In this document: positions 21,766 to 33,431 of the stretch, in pieces | Numbering within the stretch: position 1 is the stretch's first letter | How the letters are laid out: each line of letters starts with the position of its first letter | DNA from: Paraphysomonas bandaiensis | Taxonomy: Eukaryota > Chrysophyceae | Reading direction: 5' to 3' | NCBI GenBank assembly: GCA_965644295.1 | Contig: CBFFRP010000115.1 | Location: 1 to 64,000 of the forward strand | DNA: 64,000 nucleotides | Position numbers and translations under genes: made by a program | Notes under the pieces: model-generated | Told to the model about the DNA's origin: nothing | The model's database searches: none | The model's input: only the letters and a program-made list of their open reading frames with translations

Positions 21766-23662
21766 TTTAGTTCTGGAGGCTGATAATATAAATGTTGTGA
21801 TACTACGAGATAATTAGCAATAACAAGACTAGAGTCTAATTAAGGTCTTTATTGTTTCGTGATTTCATTAATGTTGATGATATTATTAATGCTACACATC
21901 AGATGGAAAAGTTGAGTTTTGTAGTTCGTAAGCAACCAAAAGTTGTATTTCTAAGGTATTTGAATTATGGCCGTTAGGTTAAGAATACAGTACAGGCATC
22001 AATACACTTTGATATGGTTAGAAAAGCTGAAATACCTTTACTCTATCAGATCATGGCTAACAAAGATCTAACAATATTGATCAGTAGTTGAGAGAATATA
22101 AGTGTAGCGAATATCAATGAATGATGTAAGATGTTGATTATATTTTCACCATTTATTATTGTGTGAGTTCAAGTTCAGTTAATTAAGGTATTTCACCATC
22201 CAAATATATGTCAAGAGTTGATAATAATATAGTTGGAATTACGAATTACTATAGATCAGTACAGACTAAACTATTGTGCACAATATAATAGAACCTACCC
22301 TCTATGAAATAACCAAAGAGACCAACATGCATATTATTATCGTGAGTTAGGAAAGATATTAAACATAATATGAAAAACTCACAGAAACTGAAGAAGTGAA
22401 AAACAGGTGTACTAGTCCTGTTGTCTGGAAGTGACATATACATGTTTGAAGATATGGGGCATAACGGAGGGGGATTTAGCAAAAACCCACTCATGGATGC
22501 ATGGCAATGGCAATGATGTGATTAGACCTGTCATGTCTTCTCACACGTCTACTGCCTAGTCTTGGTTTCTCCTGACCCAGGTCATTGAGATTATATCAAG
22601 GCTCTGGCACTGTTCTCCAAGCAGTGTCAGGTACATTTGTGGTGCTTTTATGTTATTCTTGCTTAGTAGGTTTTCATCCGAGCGGGGAAGGTGCACGGTT
22701 TCCTACTAGTGTAAGTCACTCGGGAGAAGAGTGCAAGGTGGATGCATGTGCTGGATGAGTGCACACAATGGAGGGAAGACATTGGAGTCAGCTTGAATTT
22801 GTAACAGATTTTGGTAGATGTCTGTTTCATGCGTCAGTGTGCAAAATTGCACCAGTGAGACCGCTTCGTGACCGTGGGAGGACCCGGCGCTATAGCTACT
22901 TTATTCTCCCTTCCAGACTACCTGCTGCTGTGAACACCACCTTGAAGAGGGCCCTAAAGATCTGCCGCATATACAGGAGACATATGCCGAAGACACCGAC
23001 CGCAAGTTGTTTGTGTTAGGACAAGTAGATTGGGCAGGAGCGTATAATCCGGCTTAAACACGCAACTCGTCGTATGCCCATGTAGCTAACTAAATCGTGT
23101 TGTATAGTTGAGCACTTGTCGGTGCATGCAATAGTAACTAGATGAGAGTCATGTTATGCATAGTGTCGCGCGAGTTGTTAGGTTGGTCGCGGCAACGCAC
23201 AAGCTTGCGCTTCTTAATAATCAGATTTTCAATAATATAGCAAAAACCCAACAACAATTTCAAGAAGTTGGAAAACCAGAGCAAGATGAACACGAGGACA
23301 CACTGGCAAGTCTGGTTGCTTTTGAATTGGTGGAGACGTAGAGTGACAAAGCTGAATATGATCATAAATATCACTGAAAATGCAAACTGAATAAGTGAAG
23401 GATATGGTTGTGACCGACAGTGGAATGAGTGCTGGGATTATTTCAACTAATTCAATTTCTTATACCTTAGAAATACAACTTTTGGTTGCTTACGAACTAC
23501 AAAACTCAACTTTTCCATCTGATGTGTAGCATTAATAATATCATCAACATTAATGAAATCACGAAACAATGAAGACCTTAATTAGATCTCTGGTCTTTTT
23601 ATTGATAATTATCTTCGTAGTATCTAATATACATGTTATTATTATTATCAGCCTACAGAACT
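21766..23662. mobile_element. Long-TIR element of about 1.9 kb, no recognised transposase
   Basis: The arms at 21766-21970 and 23455-23662 are inverted copies of each other, about 200 bp long. They share AGGCTGATAATA at the outer end, CTAATTAAGGTCTT, GTTTCGTGATTTCATTAATG, CACATCAGATGGAAAAGTTG and CTAAGGTAT at the inner end. The middle holds an 86-codon open frame at 22759-23019 with no recognised motif. I cannot see a clear target duplication, so the exact ends and the superfamily are open. A related inner fragment lies at 12500-12700. Confidence 0.7.
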
Positions 23663-24022
23663 GCAGTACACACAGCATATAGAAACGGGGGAAATCTATC
23701 CGTACGATGCGGGATGGGCGTAATTCGGTTGAATTCTGTGTCTTTTTATTTTAGCAAACGCTGTACTACTCAAGTATATACGATCGTATACACAGAAACG
23801 CACTGTAACTGCTGTATGGTTTCTTTGTGTGCACTGCAGTTTCAGTTGCCTGCCTATTTATAATGTCGAAGTTAATAGAACCTCGTGCTAGCAAATTGTA
23901 ATGTGTGGCGCTACACAACTCAATGATATTTGAATTAGGAGACTGATGTATGGAGGTCAGGGAGTATAGATAGACACAGAATAATTCTGCATAAGGTCTA
24001 ATCGGCAGACTCTTAATTTAGA
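23663..24022. other. Upstream region of the IQ/Sfi1-like gene
   Basis: No separate gene is seen; it presumably holds the promoter and 5' UTR of the gene starting at 24023. Confidence 0.35.
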
Positions 24023-27000
24023 ATGGCACGCGCAGGCAGAAGTATTGAAGAGATTATTCTCATGAGGAAATTGGAAGGTGTTCTAGACGACAAAATTTGT
24101 GCCTCCAAAACCCTTGATGGAAGGAAAAGAACCGATATTCAACCAATGAATGTATCAGGAATGAAACGCAATAGAGGAAATTCCAAAACTCGTGCGTGTG
24201 GAAATCATGACAAAGAAATTATTGAGTCACTAATGGAACATTCTCGCCTCCTACAGGAGCGAGTTCAAGTAAATGCACGTATATGCTTAAGTGTATTTCT
24301 TACGAGTATATTTACAGTCATTAGAATCCAAACTTATTATGAGTGAGAATACCACGGACAGTTTAAAGTATGAATTGGAGCTCTCAAGGCGAAGAATAGA
24401 CGAGTTACTATTCAGTCAACAATGCGAATCTCGTATAAATTCCCGAATGCAGACTCCCGTGGCATTGTCTCGACGTCCACTCTCGAAGATGGAGAGTGCT
24501 CCTCAGCATTTGATGAGAAGCAATAACAGCACACTTGGAACACTGTCCATTCCAAAATCGAAACAAAAGGAAAGTCCATTGAAAAAGAGCGCTTACATAT
24601 CGGGAGCGCAGACACCAGCGTCTTTAGGTTCGGTCAACACATTAGATATTGGGCACACTGTGGGAGACATGGAAGGCCAGATAGTCGAGTTGCGGCACCT
24701 CTTTCGCCGTGTTGATCCGTTAGAAGAGCGTCACTGGGCCTCAATCAAGATTCAGAGCTCGGTACGTGGATGGGTAATCCGTAGAAAATACGCGAGATAC
24801 TGGGCAGCTTTGAGGGCGTGGCTGCATGGGCGCATCAAGAAGTATTATCCTGCAGTGGAGCAAGCGCTGTTGCGCTCCTCTTATATCGACTCCGGAATTC
24901 TTTCCATGAAGATGAAGCGAGACAGTAGACTTGTCAGGTGACATTCATCTGCTATGATATCCCCAGGCCGTAAATATTACACGTCGCAGGGCCATCTTCG
25001 ACCGGTGGCAGCACATATGCAAGCAGTCTGCCCCATTCCGGCGATCTATGCTAGTAGCCGCAGAGGAAAAGTTCCAGGCTAAGATATTCAAGCTGAAGCT
25101 TGAGGTAAATATATAATCATAGTATAGTCTGATGATCGGTTGCGTTTCAGGCATTTCTCGCTTTCAAGAATGGGACAATTGGGAATGATTCACACAAACA
25201 GATCCGTAAGGAGAGACGGATGCTGGTTGAGCGTATAAGAGAAGGTGTCTTGTTGATGACTTTTTTTTTAGATCTCATGCTGATTCAGGAATCAGGGCCA
25301 AAATGAACAAAGATGGAAGGGAAAATATTTTGATATCGGATGACGAGGTGCGGCGGGCTGTGTACAAAGAAATTGTACTGTCTTCCCTTGCTAAGAAAGA
25401 CGCCCGCAATCGACGACTCGTGTTCAATACATTTAAATCTATATACACCCAGTCTCTCAGAAATGAGCGAGTTGCACACAGCTGGCGGTTTAAGATATAC
25501 GCTGGCAGGTGTTTCTATGCGTGGTCTGACTGGACGTATGCAGTGGGGTCCGGGCTCGAACGGAAGCGATGGGCTGGACCTAGACGTTATGAGGTGATTT
25601 CTGACATATTCCATGTTACTGAAGAATGATTAACTGTATGACGTTGTAGGTACGGTACAATCAAAAACTTGTAGAGCATTTCTCGAAAGTAAGGCTCAAG
25701 AAAATGATATTTCGTCCGTGGCGGCGCTACTCGCGCACTACCGCTATCGTGAGCCGAATGTTTATGGTGAAACAAACTGCATTCATGTTGAAGAATGTGA
25801 AGGCATGGAGAGAAATCACCAGAAAGCACAAAAAATTACGCCAGACCACGATATCGAACTGGACAGGGTACTCTATGTACATCATGGCACCGCTGTTCTC
25901 TGCATGGAAAGACTTTGCTTCGACTGCTTCCATCCGTCGCATGCATCAAAACAGCCTCGTAGCCGCCTATGTGCGGTGGAAGAATAGACAGAAGAATGTT
26001 CGCATTCTCCGGATGTGGCGACATCAAGCCCTTTATGGAGGAATCGAGGGAATGTATTCGCGCACCAACATTTCGAAGAGTCTTGGGGAGCAGAAAAGCA
26101 TGTGTGCTGCCCTACAAAAAATGATAACTAAGCAGACTGTGGAGCTCGAGGAGTGTAAGGACATGGTACAGAAAGAGACTACGAATAGGAAGAGAATGGA
26201 GGATAGGGTAGCCGATAGGGATGTAGAAATAGAACGATTAAAAATGAAAAACCACCATATGGACATGGAGTTGAGACGTCTGCATGGCGTCATTGATGTA
26301 AGTGCAACTGCTGGCTACTCCCTGCGGTATATTATTGTCTTATGCTCTGGACACTTTAACAGGCAATGGCGAGGATTAATCCTCGTCAAATACAACATAT
26401 CAAGAGCATGCAACCGGAGTTTGAGTTCCAGGAGCGCAAGATCCAACCATCTCTGGATGTTGCTTCCACGGATGATCTTTTTACTGCAGATAACGGTGAG
26501 GTATCTACTGCGTCTCAGCCTTCACCTTCAACAGTACCAGAAACTTCTGTGATCGAAGATTCGTCTAGCATGATTCAGGATACCTCCAAGCAAGGTGTCA
26601 TATCCAGGGATCCTTCTGGTCACAGGGGTACATTTTCTAACATTAACCCGACCAGCAGTGGGAATGTTTCCACTGCTAACTCAGTGACAGGTAGCGTGGC
26701 GTCGGCAACCGTGCTATCTCAAGATGATAGACGTTTGCTAACGAGAGTTAAGTGGTTACTTCGGCGCTTATTTGAACCCGAACCTGAGGAAGAAGAAGAA
26801 GAAGAAGACGATAAATTCGAAGCCATGGACGAGAGTGAGACGGAGGATGATGGAGGTGTGTACCATCACCCCTGTGTGTCGGCTCTATGTAATTCCTACT
26901 ACCACAGATAGTTTATCAGGTCGAACTCCAGTGATTTCTAGAGGAGAGCGCATGGTTCAACAAATACTGTCGGACGAAGCTGATACGAAGGAAGCGATGT

Positions 27001-27782
27001 TTTTACTGAACATGTTAAGCTTTTTGAAAGATGGTACGTGTCAGAATGTTTGAAATGAGCGATCTGAATGCTTTGCAGGTAACTCGAAGTGCCTATCTGA
27101 AAATGATAGTCGTGATTGGGCACAAGAATTGTTGGCATCGGTTGGCAGGAATTCGACTATTGTCAGCAATCTTTTGGGAGGTGATGATCCTGGAGCAAAG
27201 AAAGCCTCTCCTGACAGTGGTGTGGATATGGAGTCATGGAGAAGTATATTGGTTCATTTACGTACGAATTATCCCGTAGGGGTGGTTGGAACCTCGACTA
27301 AGATTAAATTTAACGATGAATTGGATCGACCTCAAACTGGCGTTTTGGCTAGAGTGAGAACAATGCAAACTGATCTCAGGGAGGTTATTCAGGCGAAGGA
27401 AGCAAAGATCCAGAAAAGTAGGTTCGGTGGTAATATGCAGGCAACACTTATGCTCAAAAGCGACATGTCGAGCGGAGTGTTTACCCTTGATGAGGACGAT
27501 GAAGAAGATGAAGATGAAGGAGATGATGAAACTAGACTCAATGTCTACAAAGAGCGAATTCTAGGAGAATCCCCTGTTGAGATAACTCCCGTTGTTGAGG
27601 ACCCGGGTGACAGCGTATATGATGATTTTGATCTTGCTGGAGATCCGAATAAACCGAGTATTCTGTTATCGATGCAGCAGTCGCTTGTGGATAGTGTAGG
27701 GAGTGTTGGTACCAATTCAGTTGATGAAACGGCTGAGGATAATGGATTTGTGTTAAAATCTGGTCTCAGTGATGTGCAGTAA
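24023..27782 (+). CDS. IQ-motif, Sfi1-like-repeat coiled-coil protein, probably basal body or flagellar
   Basis: Nine exons rebuilt in phase: 24023-24268, 24318-24937, 24990-25104, 25151-25244, 25289-25593, 25650-26297, 26363-26855, 26908-27033 and 27079-27782, giving 1116 residues. Order: basic N-terminus; a short coiled coil; a clear IQ motif (IKIQSSVRGWVIRRKY, residue about 240); then a helical array with spaced Trp residues (FDRWQHICK, FYAWSDWTY, FRPWRRYSRTT, VKAWREITRK, FSAWKDFAST, YVRWKNRQK, LRMWRHQAL), typical of Sfi1-type centrin-binding repeats. A coiled coil of about 90 residues follows, then a Ser/Thr-rich linker, two acidic runs and a long acidic C-terminal region. IQ and Sfi1 helices bind calmodulin or centrin, so a role at centrioles or flagella is inference from the repeat type. 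I cannot name an orthologue. Two acceptor choices (24990, 25289) were fixed by phase; nearer AGs lead to stops. Confidence 0.85.
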
Positions 27783-28179
27783 TGATGACCAATAAGTTAA
27801 TTTCTATGTTTGAAAATAATATATATTGTAGCGAAAATGGGCGTTTTATGGTCGTCATGGTATAAAGGTAGTGGAGGTTGTAGTATGACATGAAAAGTAG
27901 GTGATTAGAACAGAAAATTTGTGTAGAGTTCTAATGTACCGGGACTATTCGTAGATGGGAGCAGGGACTAGGATGCTAAGAGTTTCGATATGAAAATATC
28001 TTGCTGTATAAAACTAGCTATTTATGTTTGGGAAGCGCTTCTAGAAGTAGTAGCAATGGGAAAGTGGGTAGAGAATAGATATATTTCAGAGATTTTTATT
28101 ACTAATAAGTTGTGAATGCCTTATGGTTAGTAAGAGGCGTTTAGGAGTCAGTACTTCATTAATTTTGATGTTGAAAGTT
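27783..28179. other. 3' flank of the IQ/Sfi1-like gene
   Basis: No gene is seen in this stretch, which leads into the repeat block beginning near 28180. Confidence 0.35.
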
Positions 28180-29660
28180 TTAATTTTAGTAATAGGCGTT
28201 GAGAATCAGCACCAGCTTAGTAGCTAGAAAAAAACTACTATAGTCAAGCTAGAAAGACGACTACCTGTAACTAACTAGTATACTAACTCTCTACTATCTG
28301 TTGGAATACGTATGGTTCTCTAAGATAGTACTGTAGAATACGTTAGATACAATGTGAAAAACAGTAATACGTAGTCAATAGTCAAAGGTGCTATATAGCT
28401 ATAACTGTGAAACTGAAGTAGAATATCATGACGATTCAAGATACGGAAGTTGAGCAGTGGTTGACATGAACGAAATAATTTATCATGTTGTTGACATGTG
28501 TTACATGACAACACACACAATTGTGTATACAATTATAACGAAGTAATCTTTCTAGTTTGACTAACTTAAACTTCTATTACAACGATCTTAATCATCTGAA
28601 AATGGTCAATTGTCAATATGGTAGCGAATGCGGAGGAGAGAAGGAGGATAGAGCTGATGTTCCATGGTTCGACGAGAGCAACATTGAGCAATGGAACGAA
28701 TTTTTTGAGTCCTTAAGGTGAACTGCCCGGATACTTGACTTCAGTAGGCATGTATTGAAAGTCTTATTACTTAGCAAAAGTCGTTAAAAACCTTCACCAA
28801 TGTAGTGGCTAGTGGAATGCTATACATACTATTTAGACCTCTACCCATAACTAATCAGCACAAATTCTATTATCCTATTTAGCGCTACAGAATCTGCTTG
28901 TGCGTCGTCGCAACCACCAAGGTGAACATTCTGAATGCTTGACTTCAGCAGGTTACCCTTCAGGTGGGCCTTGCCCGAATGCCTTGAGGTGGACCCTGTC
29001 CCGGATACCTTTTTATTTGTCATGGCCTAAAGACGTCTACACAAGGGTTGGCACTACTTATGGTGATTGTTAAGTTTCGCCCTGATCGTGTATCCTAGGA
29101 CTCACTGGCGCGTGTTGGAGGTCTATCCTTGGAATGAGATTCCACCAGGTTCTGTTTTAAGGTCCCGTTTGGTCGTGAGGCATTGGTGGAGTTGCCGGAG
29201 ACGGCGTCCTTCAGTAGGCAGCCCAATATCCCGAATACGCTTGATGTAGGCCCAGGTTGTAGTCAATTATAATTATTCTAATTATTTAATACTAAACTAC
29301 ATTAGCATTTAACAACTGTTTAGCACTTAATATGATGCAAGCTGGAGTCAATTATAATGAATCGATGTCTAAATTTCAATAATTGACAAATAATTGATAC
29401 GCAGCCCTGGTATTTAACGCCACGGAAGCTGCTTGTGCGTCACTGCAAGCACGAAACCACGTTTGCTCCATCACTCAATGCAAACGTAGTGAGTAAGCAG
29501 ATTGTTGGTATACCTGACATCTGCCGACTTTTGGATTTTGGAGTCCTTAAGGTGAACTGCCCGGATGCTTGACTTCAGTAGGCAACCCAATAACTGTAGT
29601 TTCATTCCTGGGTGCCTGTTTATTTGTCAGGGCCCAATGACGTCTGCAAATTCGACACTA
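28180..29660. repeat. Mosaic of LINE 3' fragments, repeats A and B and a hAT end
   Basis: In order: a LINE 3' fragment at 28180-28280 (TTTTAGTAATAGGCGTTGAG); repeat B at 28300-28465; repeat A pieces at 28700-28750; a LINE 3' fragment at 28755-28920; repeat A at 28930-29050. Then a hAT right end (GATACGCAGCCCTG, ending about 29412) lies at 29260-29412, immediately next to a LINE 3' piece (TATTTAACGCCACGGAAGC) at 29414-29460. Finally repeat A recurs at 29535-29660. The phrase GTCCTTAAGGTGAACTGCCC occurs at both ends (28710 and 29540), suggesting a duplicated or transposed block. Confidence 0.65.
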
Positions 29661-31290
29661 ATTTGTGTGTGATATAATATTCTCTATTCTAATACATACG
29701 ATACACACTAGGCAGCGTAGCATATAACCTTCACGAGAATATACTATCCATTATGAGCGGAATTATCTACTCATTGTATTTCATTATAATTGCTGGTAAC
29801 TATACTACCTTTAATGGGCCATAAGCGCTTACAGGCCCTGCCTATAAGTATACCGGGTAGCTATAGGTTAAATTACACAGGTACTTTATAGGTACTCAGC
29901 GCGAGTCGCACCAATGTGCAATTACGTCACAATTTGACAGGAATCAAACAATAACAAGCCTGATAATGAGCGTACAGTGCATACACCAGAATACAAGTAC
30001 TCTTTTAACATATGAATTTGAAACATGCTCTGAATAATCACGATTCCACAACAAATTATAGACATATTAAATATGTTACAGCAGTCTTTTTCTCTTTGGT
30101 CGAAAATACAGTCCAAATAATAGGTCGCATCATTCGAGGCAGGTATGCGTTATCTACGAACGTGTTCCCAACCAATTCCCACAAGTCCTACTACTGCTCC
30201 AGTTATTTCCCCACTTCATACAATCTATCCCACAGCCCCTACACCTTTGACGCAGTTATAACCCGCCAATCTAATCGGCCGAATACTGTTTCTCTCTGAA
30301 CTGGATATAGACGAACACTCCGGACGTACCATCCCTCTCGTTTGCTATACTATACGTACACAGGCGGTAGTCCTACCTCCCGGTTGCACCCCACTTCTGC
30401 CCTGTACCTCCATGTGCATGAACCTGTATACCGGTACTGTTGAACACATCACCAGCTCTCTCTCTCTGTCCAACACACGTACTATAACACCATCTTACAC
30501 TTTACCTGTACTCTCCCTTCGCCTTTGACACCTTGCCGTCATCTTTCTTCCACACATACCTTATGCCTCAGCCTGTGCGCCCCCTGCACTAACACACACA
30601 CTAGGAGCAGCTGAGGACGTCCGTGTGTCTCCTCCAGACCATCATGATCATCTCGTGCATAGGTCTATCAGAGTACTAGACCCTGGCAGACCTAGTTCTG
30701 TTGCACAGTCCCACTCTCCTCAAACAGATGTCGTCTCTCTTCCACCATCACACTTCTTCTCGACTCCCTGTTGCTGGACACACCGGAGCACCCTCATATC
30801 CCACTGGTGTTCAACTACACACTCACTTCCATATGCTCTCTGCCACTGGCAAGGCAGCAAAAGAGCCGATTTCTTCATAGTAGGCCATAACCTTTTGCAA
30901 GACATCCATCCGCATACCTCCGAGCCACAATGCCTAAGCGAAGGCCACACCAGATCACCAATCACAGAAGGGTATACCATTATAATTATAATATCCAATT
31001 GGGGGAAACTGGCCTACCATTAATGTACCATTAATGCATTGGGATACCACTAATATGACCTGTACTGCTATATATAGAACTGAGTGTTTTTAAGATATAA
31101 AAGAATATAGTATATCCTCTACACTCCGAAGAAACTCTACAATATTAGAGTTCATTCAACACTACAGGCACTCTGTGGCAACCTTGTTCACTATCTTCTC
31201 AATGCATTCTAGAGTTAGAGAATAGTGTCCTGCGCGATATCCATAGCAACGAACCCACATACCCAAAAAATCTAAAATAATCATTGAAAA
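29661..31290. other. Intergenic stretch with a C-rich plus strand, no gene recognised
   Basis: From about 30130 to 30960 the plus strand is C-rich and G-poor and has long pyrimidine phrases (CTCTCTCTCTCTG near 30457). Open frames on both strands (30625-31023 plus, 30720-30998 minus) show no family motif, so I call none. The skew may mark a transcribed non-coding region or old element. Confidence 0.35.
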
Positions 31291-31975
31291 TATGCATATT
31301 TCAAATAGAAAGTTTTCAAAACACTATTTTTCCCCAAATGTGAAAGAAGCTACTACAGTACACAATTCTGTATTTATACCATCCCACACAAAGATGATGG
31401 CCGCAAATATTAATGGCAGTGTATTATACAGAGTCTTCTTCCGAGTGGATTCAGAGAATCCTCACAGTGCTCTGTATCATATTTGTTGGTTGTGCAATGA
31501 TCGCCTTGTGCAATGTACAAAGATATTATACAGCGAGGTTAGACGACTTGTGTGAATCATATAGCCAAGAAGGGCACCAAACATGCGAATTTTTCTTGGC
31601 GAGAGGAACTGGAGTGAAAGACTTCATGAAAGATTTTGTAAGAAAGTATCTCCTGCTGGAATGAACTTTTTTCGGTGGCTGGAATGGATAGTTATGAACG
31701 ACGAACCATTTTCTATCGTGGAGAATAAGTATGTTCGGAAGAGATGGAACCAATTTGTAACAAGCCCGCCAGTTATTTATTCAAGGGAATGATGAAAGAG
31801 AGAAGAGCAGTTAGACATTTGCAACGGATTCATCCATGGAGGTTGGTGTACCCGACAGAAATAAAGAGGATGAGAGTGAAGGAACTAATTTTGAACAGTG
31901 CGTTCTGGACAGCGCCGAGGTCACCAAGAGAGCTCGACAATCTAATGTTGTTGAAAGGCTCCTTAGCGTAGAAAC
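31291..31975 (+). pseudogene. Possible hAT-transposase-like fragment or small unidentified gene
   Basis: Overlapping plus-strand frames are open here. One (31413-31664) has a single strong membrane helix (ILTVLCIIFVGCAMIALC). Another (31583-31792) contains NFFRWLEWIVMNDEPFSIVE, which recalls the WL.WIV...PFS.VE block of many hAT transposases. A third (31744-31971) is basic. They cannot all be read in one spliced frame that I can find. Either this is decayed transposon sequence or a small gene with missed introns. Confidence 0.3.
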
Positions 31976-32051
31976 ATGAATCGTTGCAATTCCTACGAGC
32001 CAACGACATGTTGTGGGATGTCTATACCCTCCATGCAGCCCTGTAAGATCC

Positions 32052-32860
32052 CAGGGATAGGGAACAATATATATTGTATTGCAATACATTGTACAATATA
32101 TTGCAATATATTGTAAAATATTAAAATATATTGATTGGTGGACTGGTCAAATATTCGATCAATATTGTTTCTGTTAAAAGAGCTCACAATACTATTGCAA
32201 TATATTGCAATCAATATTATGATAGTCATATAAGAGAAGATTCTCAACTGTAGGGTTCAAAATGGATATAAATAACCGAGAAATTGATAACAAAATTACA
32301 AAAGATAATTAAGCTGATGTTGAATATGCGACTAAAAATCTTCAGTCAGCTCAGAAAGTTAAGAAACGTACAGATCCACGAGTCATTAACGGTTGCCTGG
32401 CCCTGGTATGTACTTCCAATACATGGGAACGTCTGTTTAGCATAGCTAAACATATTATATCAGTGTTGCGCAAACGTATCCATTCTACTTAATATGCTGT
32501 TGTTTCTGAAAGCTATTCGACAGTTATGGCCGGATACTAGCATATTTCAAGTAATTCTGTGGATGAATATGGTGATGTTGGCGTCACCGATGATGGCTCA
32601 GAGGATGAGGACGAGGTGGATTTTTAGTAGCTATACGCAGCAGTTTGTTTGGTTGTCATGTGATTTTAATGACTAATACTAAAAATGAAATCTACGGATG
32701 TGTTTACCTACTGATTAGTCATACTAATATATTGCAATACATTGACAATATATTGCAATATATTATAATTGTATTGTAGGACCGGTTTAAAAAATCCATC
32801 AATACTATTGACGAAACGCTATCTAACAATAGTATTGCCATATATTGTTCCCTATCCCTG
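32052..32860. mobile_element. hAT element, second family, 809 bp, with perfect 8-bp target duplication
   Basis: The left end CAGGGATAGGGAACAATATA and the right end are exact inverted repeats of about 21 bp. TAAGATCC flanks both sides (32044-32051 and 32861-32868), the 8-bp duplication of a hAT. The subterminal DNA is full of ATATTGCAATA-type palindromes, probable transposase binding sites. The interior keeps only the end of a transposase gene (32335-32560), so the copy is non-autonomous. Confidence 0.93.
32335..32560 (+). pseudogene. hAT transposase C-terminal remnant (second family)
   Basis: It reads TSNTWERLFSIAKHIISVLR, then KRIHST, then a stop and, in a shifted frame, the LLFLKA.RQLWPDT end. 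This is the hAT dimerisation region (S.ERLFS.A...IS..R). The same block in better condition lies at 40120-40260. Confidence 0.75.
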
Positions 32861-32868
32861 TAAGATCC

Positions 32869-33205
32869 TGATGTGCCAGTAGAGAGCGAGAAGTAGTTAA
32901 AATTTGTAGTCTGATATTTAACTAAAAATTAGTAATTTAGGGAGCACAACACTATCTATTATATGAGTGGTGCTATCTAATTTAAGTTAGTAGGTATTAA
33001 TGGCCATTATAATTGCCTGGAACTGGACAACCATTAATGGTTATCAGGCCCTGCCATAAGGCACATAAGGCAGTCCCCGATGCAAATTGCACAAAGTGTA
33101 TATGTAGTCTGAAGCGTTCCATTGTGATAGTAGTAGAATTATTACTGCATTCACTTGTCATGCTGTACGTTGTACAACGTCGTCCCCTACATACACATCT
33201 ATCAT
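32869..33205. other. Intergenic, right flank of the hAT element
   Basis: No gene is seen. Near 33000-33065 the phrase CCATTAATGG with a following CAGGCCCTGCC resembles hAT-end wording elsewhere (29810-29850) but no element can be bounded. Confidence 0.3.
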
Positions 33206-33400
33206 ATAGCGAGAATGGTTGCACCTTGGTGCTTGCGGCGACGCACAAGCAGTTCTCGTAGCGTTAAATAGTAGCAGGATAATAGAGTTTGTACTGATTA
33301 GTTACAGGCAGAGGTCTAACTAGTTTGTCTAGCAGCTTCTAAGTTGGTGCAGCTTTTTAACGCACGCCTATTGCTAATAATAAGACTTTCAATAATTTAC
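33206..33400 (+). repeat. LINE 3' UTR fragment
   Basis: It matches, in direct orientation, the complement of 8458-8640 in the nested LINE: GTTGCACCTTGGTGCTTGCG, CGACGCACAAGCAG, GCGTTAAATAGTAG, GTCTAACTAGT and the terminus CGCCTATTGCTAATAATAAG. It is a heavily 5'-truncated insertion of the same family. Confidence 0.85.
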
Positions 33401-33431
33401 AGCTTACGGTTACCATCAAAAACATTACTAG

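Noticed and set aside
22759-23019. 86-codon frame within the long-TIR element as a transposase
   Set aside because: No DDE/D or zinc-finger pattern can be seen; too short.
29880-29960. Possible tRNA-like or hairpin sequence
   Set aside because: No A-box/B-box pair and no cloverleaf could be drawn.
30625-31023. 132-codon plus frame in the C-rich stretch
   Set aside because: Ser/His/Pro-rich low complexity with an equally open minus strand; no recognisable feature.
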